A stretch of 64,000 bases of DNA from Bisporella sp. PMI_857 (taxonomy: Eukaryota; Ascomycota; Leotiomycetes; Helotiales; Helotiaceae): assembly GCA_021307315.1 (NCBI GenBank), contig JAJSPD010000082.1, forward strand, positions 62,001 through 126,000. The letters are read 5' to 3'. The translations under genes and the position numbers were made by a program. The notes under the pieces are model-generated. The model was not told where the DNA came from. It saw nothing but the letters and a program-made list of their open reading frames with translations, and did not search any database. Positions within the stretch are counted from its first letter, which is position 1. Every line of letters starts with the position of its first letter. Below are positions 50,317 through 61,856 of the stretch, piece after piece.

Positions 50317-52512
50317 CTACGTTCCTAACATAACAGCGAGAATAGGTAGGATGAGACGAGGAAGACTGACATGGAGAGGCGGAATTCCGAAGTTCTTGGA
50401 TGTTGGTGTTGATGTCGCCGTGAAGAAGCCTGTCTGAACAACTGTCGTTGTAGTTACTGATACAGAGCCCGATACAGAGCTAACCCCAGGTGTCGAAGTC
50501 GGAGCTGGCGACGACCAATCCTCTAACTTGTCATAGAGAATGCCGTTGACAATGACACCCTCATTGTTTACAATCATATCCTTCTGCTCATTAGTGCAAG
50601 TGCCGGGAATATTCCGAACCCAGCAGGTCGCGGCGGGAGACTTGGGTAATGTGTTGGTATATGTCGCATTCAGAGGACCGCTAGTGTTAAAGGTCTGCAA
50701 GTCGATTTCCTGCCCGGTAGATACAGATGTTCCCATAATAATACGAGCGAAGATCTGAAATGCAGTCTCCGGCTGATAGGCAGGAGCAGCGTGACCAGCG
50801 TCATAGATGCGGCTGAAGGATAAGTTCCCATACTGTCGCACGACGCCGCCGATGTAAGTTGTGTTTACAATGATGGGTGCGTAGCCAGCAGCTGGGAAGA
50901 GGGAGGCGTAGGCGGGCGAGGTTTGAGCTGCAACAGCTAAGGAGATGGCTTCCCCACCGAGCCAATTGCAGATGTAATCTCTATCGCCATACATGAGCCC
51001 AACACGGATTCCAGATCGTAAGAGAGTAGCGATGTCAGGGATTAGCCCTTGACGCTCATAGTCTCCTGTTGATGTGAAGGCGTCGACGACTTGAAAGTTT
51101 GTTTGGGTAAAATTGACTGGTGAGCCAATGGCAGCCAGGACGGTAGCAGTATTCAAGTACTCGAGATATGTACTCGATGGGAAAGGATCAGGTAGGTAAT
51201 GTCCGATATCGTACACGCTCCTCCCAGCATCGTAATAAGGCATGATGACATTCTCATTGCAGGTGCTGTATGCATTTGCACACAAGTTGTTGACCGCAAC
51301 GACGTCTCCGTCGTTCTCAGGGTCTTGAGCCTGTACAGCAGCTCTACATTGTGTAATAAGATCCTGACATCCTCCAACAGCATAGAAGCTTGCAAGTGCA
51401 AGGTTTGCCCTTGTGGGATTGAGCGCTGTCAATCCGTATGTATTGTTGACTGTCATCCCAGGGTAAAATGGGCCTTGAATAAGATCATCTACGCAGCCAT
51501 TGACAATACCCACGGAGTCCAGATTAATTTCTACGGTTTTGCTGGAAATGGTGCCGTTTGATCGACGCTTGTTCTGTTCTTGCCAAATAGTTGCAAATGC
51601 AGGTCCGTATCTTCCTCCGTAGCTCTCTGCAAAGAGGTGCACACCCATTTTAGACGTATTATTGGGACTGTACTGAGGAAAAGCAGCCAGAAAGCCTTGA
51701 AGCATGTGCCAGATTGCCCTACCGGCAATTTCGGTAGTGTTGGCGGTATTGTACTTATCCAACGAGCTGAATGTGCCATTGAGGAAGGTAGTTGAAGGCT
51801 GCGAGTTTGGAAGCTGTTGTTCTGGTGTGTAGAGGCTGGAGGTTAGAAGATCGAGGGAGCAGTTGGTTGGGGTATCGTATGAGAATCCTACTTGGTTAGG
51901 CTGAGATATGTCAGTAGGCACCCAAAGAAGATGAGGTAGTAATTGATAGTTGTCTCCATTGAGATAAAATATTGCCATCACTGCGATAACGCGCCAGATA
52001 GCATGTTCAGTCTTTATAGCTAAGTCCGGCATGACTCTTCGACAGGAACCCCCTCCCCACTAACTAAAACCCAAAATATACGTATAACAAAAACGTACCT
52101 GGTCAATGTACAAAACATTGCTGGCCCTGTCCCATCCCCAATCCCTCGCCGTCGTCCCAAACTTGCCCTGCGCAAGCTCCACTACCTCACATGGCCCATT
52201 CTCCGTAAAAAGCCCGATCATGGAGCTGCTTCCCGGCCCGCCATTTAACCATATTGTCAGCTGTGTGGTGGGCTCCCTCGCTTCAATGAACCAAAAGAAG
52301 GTGTTTGTCGAGTAGTTCCCGGGCATATGCACCCATCCTGTGTATTGTTTCTGGGTCTCGAAGACAGTGCGACATGTTCCGGCAGGAGGAGATTTGTAAG
52401 AGATGGTGATGTTGCCGTCAAGGGGAGAAGTGATGGTGGTGAGGTTGGATGTGGGAGGGTATTGGGCGAGGGTTCGAGAGAGGAAGAAAAGCAGAGGGAG
52501 GAAATGCATCAT
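50317..52512 (-). CDS. secreted serine carboxypeptidase (peptidase family S10), probably GPI-anchored
   Basis: Two exons (52512-52099 and 51900-50317, with a 198-bp intron) give 665 aa. An N-terminal signal peptide is clear (MMHFLPLLFFLSRTLAQ). S10 landmarks follow: WLNGGPGSSSMIGLF, ENGPC, the nucleophile Ser231 in FAESYGG, the Asp in YGDRDYICNWLGG, and the His in YDAGHAAPAYQP, so the triad is complete. Many NxS/T sites suggest N-glycosylation. The C-terminus has a Ser/Thr/Val-rich stretch and a final hydrophobic segment (LPRLILPILAVML), as expected for a GPI-anchor signal. It would trim C-terminal residues from peptides outside the cell or at the wall. The intron is longer than most here but keeps phase (LYIDQ|PNQVGFSYDTP). 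Confidence 0.95.
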
Positions 52513-52756
52513 GATGGTTCACTCATGGCGAGAGAGTGCAATTGCTTGAACGCTAGCCTACGGAGCAGTAGAGAATGCTGTAAATTGTAGCAAAGAAAGA
52601 GAATAGAGAAAGGGGGGTGGGGAGGGGGGAACCAAGATTGAGGTTGAGGATTGAAGTTGAAGTTGAATCCTTCTCCTCCTCAGCTGTGATTAAAAATGGG
52701 GATGCATAACGGGGGTGGTGGTGGTGGTTGCCGCGTCGCCAAGGTGTGGGTTGGTT

Positions 52757-52791
52757 GAGTGAGTGAGTGAGTGAGTGAGTGAGTGAGTGAG
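52757..52791. repeat. (GAGT)n microsatellite
   Basis: About nine tandem GAGT units lie in the upstream region of the carboxypeptidase gene. Confidence 0.95.
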
Positions 52792-53012
52792 GTAAGGGTT
52801 CGAAAATCAAAAATGTGCCATTGATCTGCAGAGCATGTCCGTTGCTTGATTCGTCAACAAATGTTTCATATACACAAGGAACAGGATCCCTAATCTTGGG
52901 ATTTGATATCATTTACAGTACATCACTATCAAACTTGCATTTGAGGCTCAAAGCAAAGCAGTTCATTGTTCAATCACCACCATGATAAGAGTTTGCGGTT
53001 CCTGAAGAGTTG

Positions 53013-53037
53013 TGCCTGTGCCGTGCCTGTGCCTGTG
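53013..53037. repeat. short GCCTGT tandem repeat
   Basis: Four imperfect GCCTGT/GCCGT units are visible. Confidence 0.8.
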
Positions 53038-53304
53038 CTTTCAATTCCCCGCGTTTATTATTAAATTTATACTTGGCTGCTTAACCTTTTTCTTTTCTAG
53101 GTCACTTTTTCAGCCACCAAAAAAATAAAATGGGATTTCTCCTGAATCATGCGGCTGAGCGCCGAAATCACGAGTCTGCCTATTGAGTTTGCCCAGCAAC
53201 CTGAGCTTTTTTTCTTCCATACCAGACCTCATACCTTCATTCTGAGCCAAATGTATCTGTAATTCTCAAGCAAGTTGCTGAGGCATAAGTGCCATCGCTT
53301 CATC

Positions 53305-55414
53305 ATGATTTCAGGTCCTGATATAATAACCTATATTGGTGTACCACTGGCTGTTTTGGGCGTGCTTCCTATCATCTACAACACCATCGCGACTCTCGCC
53401 ACCCTCGCCAAAGTTCGACGTGCCCTTCGCCATGGCCGGCTCGCCGGTATCACTAGAGGAGATGTGATTAATCACGTAATTGAAGTCGAGCTTCCACGAT
53501 ACACCATTGCTCCGCTGCATCGTTATGAACACGATGATTACTGGCGACTATGTTCATACCCAAGCCAGATTCCCGGCGGGAGCTGGACATTATTTAACTG
53601 GAGAACCAACATTATCGGGCTGAAAACGCAACGGATCGATTACTCAGACCAGTTAAGGCAGCCGCAAGCAGAGATCGGCTTTGAAGAGTTATTGAGCTTC
53701 TTGCTTGATTTGGGGGCAGTACCAGATGCGATAGGATTTCATCTGTTAAGAGGAAGTGGGCTTTGGGTGCCGAAGGGAACGCCGTTGTTGGTAAGTCCGG
53801 ATGGGCATGAAAAGGCATTAACGATTGGAAGTTTGGATGACTCGGATGGACATCTTTCCTTGTCTGTTAGATGGTCCTCGGACTGGTCGATGAGGGATCA
53901 AAGTTCTTTGCCCCCGTATTGGGTTTTGATAAAGGGCCATACTCCAACGCCAAAGAAACATGAAAGTGACGTTACCGAAGATGCAAAAGACCATGTAGAT
54001 GAGGAGACGAAAACCTTGATTGCTTCAGACGAAAAGATAATTTCTCCATCTTCCTCTGACGAAAAAGAGTCAAAGACGTCAAAATACATACCAAAAAGCA
54101 CACTGTCGGCCCCAGCCATTCGCTGTCAGGTTGGCCTGCATGGACTTATGTCTGCTGTTTCGGATGATATCGACGCCCATATGTTTGATGGTCTAGATAC
54201 CCAACACCTACAAGTTGATGAGACAGGTACAAATACCACAGGGATATGGTTTGCCAGCGCTATTACGGCTTTTGGTACTTCGTCTCAAACTATACTATGG
54301 AATTATAAGATCCCATCAGACATTCTGTCTTTTGCAAAAAAGGACACAATCCCGTGCGGTGTACTTGTGCTTCTGGACATGGTTGAGGAGTCAGCCACTC
54401 CTGAATGGGCTACGCAGTATGTCATAATTCTACCATGTTGATTAAGGGACTGCTTTTCAAGTTACACGGCTTTCGCAAATTCTTGCATGTCTAAGAAACT
54501 TAAACCTGTGCCATATTTTCTGCTTTTGAGTAACTATTGTCGAACTCTCACGCTAATCAGAAAACCAGATATAATGACGCGGAAGAAGACCGCGCCGCTC
54601 AATTACGCGGTTTGCGCGAGTCCTCTCGTGCATTAATGGCTGAAGCATCTATGACGCCTACTGAGCGCTCACGAGCTGTTCGTGATCGTCAAATGAAGCA
54701 GCACGAGGACTGGGTTGAGTCCTTGAACGCTAAACGGAGGCGTGATGCCCAGTAAGTCTCTTCCCTGCTCGTCCTTTACCTTCTCCTATCTGAAGCTCGG
54801 TAAAGTATGACCCTCTAAATGAGATAGAGTCTGAAGTGCTATGTGAGTCGGAACTGATCCTTCGATAGGAGAGCGGAAACAAGGACGATGGAAGCTCTTC
54901 AAAGCCCCAGATGGGGGAACAAATTAGTAGCGGACCATGCGTTGAAATGGCTTAGACGCACACATCCGGAGCTGGTGGATGAAGATTGGGATCTAGCGAT
55001 CTGCGTCGAGAACCTCCTTCACCGCATGATAACTGATGTCTCTTTCGCCCTCACCATTGGCAAGATGCTCGACTGTACGTCTCTATTTCTGTTCCACAAC
55101 CACGTTTTTCTACTTATATCTCCCCGTTATCATTTAATAAAAGGACCCAACACTCTTTTGCAAGCTTGTAACTGGTACTTGAAACTCTTGTTTTTATACA
55201 GATACTAACCCCATAAAAAGCATGGCACGCCTTCTATGTCAATGGCGGCATCCGCAAAGCCGAATACACATCTCTGCAAGAAGACAAACTGAACTTCGTC
55301 TATGCCGCCCTGATACTTGCTATTATTGAGGGCTCAGTGAGTGCCGCACATGGGAGCTTGGCTGCGGATTTACAGGAATGCGTTAGAATATGGAAGGTGG
55401 TGCGACTTGGCTGA
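53305..55414 (+). CDS. uncharacterised fungal protein with one N-terminal membrane span
   Basis: Four exons (53305-54416, 54569-54751, 54869-55074, 55221-55414) join in frame to 564 aa. The first ATG in frame is at 53305 (MISGPDIITY). Residues about 6-26 form a hydrophobic segment (ITYIGVPLAVLGVLPIIYN), then a positively charged stretch, so the bulk is probably cytosolic. Near residues 218-258 lies a highly charged Asp/Glu/Lys/Ser linker. A second charged helix (about 380-430) reads EEDRAAQLRGLRESSRALM. The end contains WHAFYVNGGIRKAEYTSLQ and LNFVYAALILAIIEGSVS. I recognise no named domain. Introns of 117-152 bp are longer than elsewhere, but each has good GT-AG ends and branch sites (for example TACTAACC). 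The final intron ends in AAG. It is divergent from the carboxypeptidase. Confidence 0.75.
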
Positions 55415-56289
55415 TATCTATTAAATCTCTTTGTATAAGTTCCAAACTGAGATAGAAGTTATGGATATAAAGCAGACATTGAGAAAGTGAATAGCAACGT
55501 GAAGGGGAAGATTGCAAAATAGTAATTGACTCCACAGAACCTTTACAATATATTGGGATATGGTTGTTGGAAGCACGAGGTTCCATAAGAATCGCGTTAA
55601 AAAGGCCTGATGACAGTAGAATCCACCAACCACTAGTCTGGTGACGTGAAGAAAATCTAAGTATGGCGGAGCGGACGAGATGTGGAGAGCATATCCTGTT
55701 TTCGATATCATCATGAAGAACGTACCTATGTGTTAGAAATAGGATCTATTGGCCAGAGGATCAATTAGAGGATCTGCGAGAGTATTACGACAATACAATA
55801 CGGGCCCTTTAGGGGCGTTACACTTATTGTATTCTCTACGGTTATAGGCCGTAATACATGGGTAAGATATTTTCTAGCTCCTTGGCCTGCTTACGTCCAG
55901 ATAAGGTTAGGCTGTTGGCCTTTTGCCATATTCAGTAGGAGCAAATCTTGGCGCGAAGGCGTACGCAATTGGATAGACGACGAGTGCAACTTGCAAGGAA
56001 CTGAGCGGCTGACAAACGTCAGTTGGCAATTTATGCTTACAGTTGCATGCATTATTATAACTTGAATGTTGTGGGAAGTGAAATAGATCTAATAAGCTTT
56101 ACCCGCTGCAGCAAGCCGAAGACATCAAAATACATCATACTATTCAGAATTTGTACACATGAGTTGATACCGACGGAGCTGAAACTATCTATTATTCCTG
56201 TCGGTTCTCATGAACTTACACATTCTAAAATCGAACGTTTCAGTCACTCGTGATCCAAAGAGCTTTATTTCCGCAGGAAGGATCTCATC
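55415..56289. other. intergenic region with an inverted-repeat structure
   Basis: No gene was recognised. The inverted repeat at 55782-55857 is listed separately. The rest is AT-rich. Confidence 0.5.
55782..55857. repeat. nested inverted repeat, possible foldback or MITE-like fragment
   Basis: GTATTACG (55782-55789) pairs with CGTAATAC (55850-55857). Inside it AATACAAT (55792-55799) pairs with ATTGTATT (55826-55833). The centre contains a near-palindrome around GGGCCCTTTAGGGGC. The loops are unequal, so this could be part of a mobile-element end or a chance hairpin. Confidence 0.5.
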
Positions 56290-57892
56290 ATGCGAGCAAA
56301 CAACTCAAAAAGAATTCAATTCGTCAGCTCGTGTTATCCAGGAAACGCTATGTCAACGGAGATGCAGCGGAAAGTGCACTCGCATGCCGCTCGCACAGCC
56401 CACTTCAAGGCAAGACGCCTTTGTATGATAGAATACCAAGCTAGCAAAACTAGGCAGACGCCGGAACCCTCCAAGGTGCTTGAGGAGAGGGGGATATCAC
56501 CGAGCGACCTGTTATCAACCGTTGACGTAGTTGAGACCGAGAAGCCAGTCTTGCCCAGCCCTGTGAGCCTGTTAAATTCGGACCGCAAAGACCCATTTAA
56601 TGTTTTAGCGAGGTCACTTGGACCCATTGAGCATTTTCTATTAGATCATTGTAAGACTCTCCAACATATCCACAGTCCGGTCATAGAGATTCTTGCTACT
56701 CTTGATGTACCTAACCTATGAGTATCACATTGCTTGACTGACCTGCCCAGATATCAGGGCCGTGATCCCATGCATGAGCAATAATTGTAACGAACTCAGA
56801 AATTCAGCAAAATTTCGAGATTTGATGACAAGAGAATGGGCACCACTTACACTTGCTAATATTGGCTCACTAAGTGGTGCCTTTCTCAGCGCCTGCCGTC
56901 ATTTATTAAAATATCAGCAGCAGGAACAGCAGCGGGAATACTATGTGCATTTAGCAAGTCAGTATAAACTGGCCAGTGTGCGGGCTCTACGGGAGGCAAT
57001 CTCCTTTGAGGCATCATCGCTGATCAGCGATTCGACGGTTTCCATCGTAATGCTGTTAGCATATGATGAGGTAAGAAGAATACGCTGGCCCCTCTCCCCA
57101 ATCAGACTTCTGACAGCAGTTTTATAATGTCTAGTTAATACTTTGCGATTTCTCTACGGCTAAGAGCCATTTACAAGGTCTTATTCAGATGATGGAGCAT
57201 AATGGAGGGCCTCAAACACTGGGTTCAAATGGTGTTCTGGAGCGCCTGGTCTACAAGTTCGTTGGAGATACTGTATCTGTGTGCAACATTGTGTTGAAGC
57301 CTTGTTTGTAAATGCAACTATAAATTAATGCCTTTGATGTGTGACCTATATTGGCTACAACATTCATGTGTATTAGAAGAAAGCAGGATGATTAGCCACA
57401 CCGCTAAATAATCCCAGGCGGATGTATTGTTTCCAATCCGTTGAATGCGCTCGGGTATATCGGCGTGTTGAACTCCTAGTCCTTTATCAGTAGTTCATAA
57501 GATTGTTACTAAAGGAGCGGTGTTAAAAATAAAATGCCAAGGCCTGCTCCTTCCATTTTCGAATATGAATATATGGTTTCACCTACTGCTTCTTCAACAA
57601 TCTCAACAACCCAAGCACAATTTGGTGATCCAGCGATGCAAATAACTTGGCTAGATTTGAAGTCAATGAGACGGAACCAGCGGAGCCTCGATCCATGTAT
57701 TTCGATTTGTCAACGGTTGCCATCTTTATTCCAAAACTGGCAAGGTCAGCCATTGCGGGTCCAGAAACCATCCTAGCCCATGGCCAGCTTCTGAAATCTA
57801 TAAGAACCATGACTTTCCTCCAAGAGCAGGTTCGATATCAAAGTCTCAAGCAAAACGACAAAAACATAAACCTGCAAATCAATTCCGAATAA
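56290..57892 (+). pseudogene. broken fungal transcription-factor-like gene without DNA-binding domain
   Basis: Exons 56290-56650, 56751-57070 and 57135-57311 join to a 285-aa frame. It has features of the zinc-finger-less fungal transcription-factor-like family: KVHSHAARTAHFKARRL near residue 28, DPFNVLARSLGPIEHFLLDH, LRNSAKFRDLMTREW, ASVRALREAISFEASSLISD and HNGGPQTLGSNGVLERLVYK. The frame stops at 57309-57311, well short of family length (usually 400 or more). Downstream, 57534-57630 (APSIFEYEYMVSPTASSTIS) and then, in another frame, 57630-57892 (ARFEVNETEPAEPRSMYFDL) read like its continuation, so I infer at least one frameshift near 57630. Missed introns could explain part of the gap, but not that shift. 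Function, if any remained, would be unclear. Confidence 0.6.
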
Positions 57893-57908
57893 TCCACCAT
57901 CCGTGACC
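57893..57908. other. leader of the SDR reductase gene
   Basis: Only a short leader separates the broken regulator-like sequence from the SDR start. The SDR promoter must therefore lie within the relic. Confidence 0.4.
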
Positions 57909-59034
57909 ATGGCTGACCCCGCAACAACCATCCCCAAAGGTTCATGGGTTCTTGTAACAGGAGCAAATGGATTCGTGGCGGCACATGTTACTCGAGAGCT
58001 CCTTCAACGTGGTTACAAAGTTCGTGGCACAGTACGGGATCTTGAAAAGTCATCTTGGCTTGTTCAAGACGTCTTCAAATCCTATGCCAACGACGGGAAA
58101 TTTGAGCTAGTCCTTGTTCCTGATTTGGCTGCTGAAAATGCCTTTGGTGAAGCCGTGGAAGGTATGTCTGCAATTATCCATGTGGCTAATTTTATCGGCC
58201 TTGCCCCGGATCCAAATGAAGTCATACCGCAAACCGTCGCCAGCAATATCTCAATCCTGCACGCCGCCTTGGATCAGCCGTCGGTGAAGGCCTTCGTATA
58301 TACCAGCTCAGTTGGGGCAGCCACGATGCCAGGAAGTAGCACCCATATAGAGCGAAATACGTGGAATGAGGATGCGTTGAAACTTGCCTGGGCCCCTCCA
58401 CCATACGATCCTATGCGCACCATGGTCGTTTACTATGCTAGCAAAGTCGAGACCGAAAGGGCTATTTGGAAATTCGTTGATGAAAAGAAACCACACTTCA
58501 GCGTCAATAGCATCAGTCCTGGGGCCATCCTAGGCGAGCCTCTAGCTAAAAAGCACCTTGAAACCCCATATTCATTCGCAAAAGCACTATATGACGGAAA
58601 CACATCTTTTCTAGCTGTTAACCCCTCAAGTAAGTCCTCCTTTTTAATACTCGAAGCACTGCAGTAGAAGTGACCCCTTGCATCATTATTTTTTCTAGTC
58701 TTCTAGCTGACCCAAAATTACAGCGGTTCATGTTGACGTTAAGGACGTGGCTCTGCTTCACGTTGCAGCAGTGCTGGATCCAGAGGTTAAGAATGCACGC
58801 CTTCAGGCGTGGGCGGGCTATTGCGATTGGAATGATGTGCTTGCCATTATTCGGAAGCTCTGTCCACACCGAAAGCTTCCTGATGACTTCCCTCCTTCAC
58901 CGCCGCTCCCTGTCACAACTGACTTGAGTCAACCGCTGGCTTTATTGAAGAAGTGGGGCAACCAGGGCGGATGGAAGTCTCTGGAGGAGACCGTTGTTGA
59001 TAACATGAAGAATATCGTGGCGTGGTATCCCTAG
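57909..59034 (+). CDS. NAD(P)-dependent extended SDR reductase (aldehyde/ketone reductase, Gre2-like)
   Basis: Two exons (57909-58629 and 58724-59034, with a 94-bp intron) give 343 aa. The ATG at 57909 has a near-ideal context (gaccATGgct). The Rossmann motif VLVTGANGFVAAHVTREL (TGxxGxxG) sits at about residues 15-32 and is followed by GYKVRGTVRD. The catalytic Ser lies in VYTSSVGAA and the Tyr-Lys pair in VYYASKVETERA (YxxxK). VDVKDVALLHVAAVLDP follows the intron. This matches the dihydroflavonol reductase/Gre2-type group, which reduces aldehydes or ketones with NADPH. The natural substrate cannot be told from sequence. No biosynthetic core enzyme is nearby, so a pathway role is not indicated. 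Confidence 0.93.
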
Positions 59035-59892
59035 AGCCTGCTTGATTTAGAGGTCTCTACCTGTATAGAAGTCGTTTGCATGGCAACTTGTTTCTTAACC
59101 TATTACGTTCTCTTACCCTTGAACGCCAAAAAATCGTGCCCTTTATCACGTAACAAATATAATACCTCAGTCATCACCAACTCTGACGGTCACATGTCAT
59201 CTTAATAAGGCATGCAAAAGTGCATCTTCCTTGTCATGCTCTTTGAAAAAAGATGTTCTTTGTAGTAGAGTACTGGTCAAATAATAAAACGCTCTATCTT
59301 TAGCTATTATATTGTTAGTCACATTATGATGCATTGTTCAAAGGCGTAAGAGGTATAGTTGATCTATTGTTGTCTTAGGCAACGTGCCTCCTGTGTAGTC
59401 AACTTCTAAAGAGTGACATGGTCGTTTTACCTGCCCTTTTGATTCGCAGTTGCAGGATCAAGCCGGCTGACTCATCGGTTGGTTCGTGGAGTTTTTGTAG
59501 ATACTCTCAAGGCTCGGCCATGGTTAAATAGCCCATTTGGCTTTGTTTGCGGGCTGCTTTTGCTAGTCTTTTATTCTGCATTGATGTATGCCTTTGCTAC
59601 ATGTGTTTCATGACCTCTAATCGCCGAGCGCGGTAACAGCATGATGGGGGTCTCCATATAACATGTTTTATTTGAAGATTCCGGTATTTATTGTCGTCTG
59701 CTTGTTTATATGATATGGGCCGTGGAAGATATAGGAAACAATCATCCTTGGCATGCATTTTTGCAGCTGGGATATGCACTCCCAGGTAAGTGCTTGATTC
59801 TCATCACCACAAATCAATCTTGCCTTTTAAGGTTTACATGACTCAAAATTCTATGACGCATAAAGACCAAATCAACAAGCGAGTAATCAGCA
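59035..59892. other. intergenic region
   Basis: AT-rich sequence between the SDR gene and the HET relic. I see no gene, RNA or notable repeat. Confidence 0.6.
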
Positions 59893-61856
59893 ATGGCCGG
59901 TCCGGCAGACTGGATCGGCCCTGCGGCACAAATATACTTCCCACTTCCCGCCTCCCAAGATGAATTCAGACTTATTGAGCTCCTCCCCGCCTCAGAATTT
60001 AAGGCCCCAATCGTGTGCCATCTGATTCACTCAAATCTCCGCTCACCACCGAAGTATGATGCGCTCTCCTATGTCTGGGGCCGTCCACCATTCACAGTTT
60101 TAATTAAGCTCGATGCCTCGCCCACATTCGCAATTAGGAAGAACCCAGAACTGGTACTGCGCCATTTCCGTTTCCCTAAGGAGAAGATGGTATTGTGGGT
60201 CGATGCACTTTGTATTGATCAGGCTGATCGAGACGAGCGAAGTCAGCAAGTAGGGAGGATGAGGGATATCTTCCAGCTCTTTGAGTCTGTGCTGGTTTAC
60301 CTAGGTCCGTATTACTCTTACCCGAAGGGTGAGAGGTTATCGGATATTTTAAAGGTGTCCCTCCGTCTTGGGGTAAAGCCTAGGGTCCAGAGAGTGATAA
60401 GGAGAAGGCGACGGCGGAGGATTTGGAGAGCTTAAAGTTGGGTTTGACTCTTATGGACAAAATCTCCGATAAGGACATTTCAACTCTGAAGTATATGAAC
60501 GACAGTATCAGAGAACCAAACATAAGAGAACTAACTGATACGCTCGTAACCAGCGGGCAGTTAAAAGAACTGGCTGGAGGATATCTACTTACCTCTCCGC
60601 TGCAGAGGAAGCCTCTTCACTCGGTTTTTATCAGTTCGCCAATATGGGATCGAGTTTGGATCGTGCAAGAACTCTCATGCGCTCGCCAAGCAGCGCTTGT
60701 TAGAGGGAGAGCTACATTGGGATGGGATAAAATCTCCTCATTCCTGGGGGATACTGCTTATGCGGACGCGTTTCATTCGTCATTCGGTCATGGCACTTTT
60801 TTGAAATTAGCCTCCGATATCTTTTCAAATACGGCCACTTTCAATCACCCACGCGGAATTTTTCGCGACATGGGAAAGCGCTACATTTCTACGTTATTTG
60901 GCGTGCTTGCTCGATTTCGAAAAACGCAGGCTTCAGATGAACGGGATAAAATATACGGCCTACTTGGACTTGTGTTAGATAAACACTCCATAACCCCGAC
61001 TACAACAAGACGTATCGACAAGTATTTACCGAACCGGCTATTTCCATCACCAACTCTTCAGGAAATCTGGACATCCTATGCTAACGCCTCTGGAGCGACA
61101 GTTTAAATCCCGGAGCGAGCGCCATTCCCTTCTGGGTTCTAGACTTCACGTACGAGGATCATGAAGTTCCACTTTCGCCCAGCGCGGCATCCATTCAGCC
61201 GGGGCCGCAAGCTGCAGAACGCCTTGCAGGGTCACAGAAGATGGAGTTTGAGCCTTCCCGGAATTATACTTGGGCAGATTGGCCCTTTCTCAGCCTCACT
61301 TGATAATGGCACCGACAGTTTCTCTGGTCTTAAAAATTGCCGAGAATGGATGTTGCAGTACTTTGGCGACGACCTTCTCTTACCCCCTCCGTACATCACC
61401 GGAGAATCCAGCTTGCAGGCACACTGGTGTACATTATTAGCAGGCTGCGCCTTTTCACCTATAAAACGGCTCACTCCTTCCCAAATCTCAGAATTCGAGA
61501 AGAAGTTCACTCCCGTGCTTCATGGTGAAGCAGCTTCTGATTCACTTTCCAAAGCTCCATACTATTCTATGCCTGAGCGGATGCTTGAGGACTGGATATT
61601 TGCTATGACAACGAATGGTTCGTATTTGATGATCCAATCCTAGGACTATCAAGTGAGGGATGGGGATTTAATTGTTGCGTTGTATGGTGCCAAGGTGCCT
61701 GCTGTTCTGAGGCGTGTTGAGAAGAACAAGGATGCTAATGAGATAGCGGAGTATAAGCTGGCCAGCACGGCTTATGTTTCCGGATTTATGGATGGCGAGG
61801 CTAGCAGATGGGTAAATGATGGAAAACTCAAGGAAAAAGAATTCCTTTTGGTTTAA
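59893..61856 (+). pseudogene. HET-domain (heterokaryon incompatibility) gene, frame-broken
   Basis: HET proteins trigger incompatibility or cell death after fusion of unlike hyphae. The HET domain is clear: YDALSYVWG near residue 55, LWVDALCIDQADRDERSQQV and SVLVYLG. Further on are PIWDRVWIVQELSC, RDKIYGLLGL, and the C-terminal DGDLIVALYGAKVPAVLRR and GFMDGEA. An intron at 60329-60390 explains the first frame change. After that the frame is broken: it ends in TAA at 61104-61106 while the continuation (IPFWVLDFTYEDHEVPL) is in another frame from about 61097. It shifts again near 61265-61290 to frame SLDNGTDSFSGLKNCREWM. An in-frame TAG interrupts at 61641-61643. Two frameshifts and one nonsense codon argue for a pseudogene; assembly errors are a weaker alternative. 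Confidence 0.8.

Larger units (their letters stand above)
52513..53304. other. divergent intergenic region
   Basis: This holds the promoters of the carboxypeptidase and the uncharacterised membrane-protein gene. It contains the GAGT array at 52757-52791 and a short GCCTGT repeat near 53013-53037. No gene. Confidence 0.6.

Noticed and set aside
60310..60430. Frameshift within the HET domain
   Set aside because: A 62-bp GT-AG intron (60329-60390) restores the frame, so this break is not counted as a lesion.
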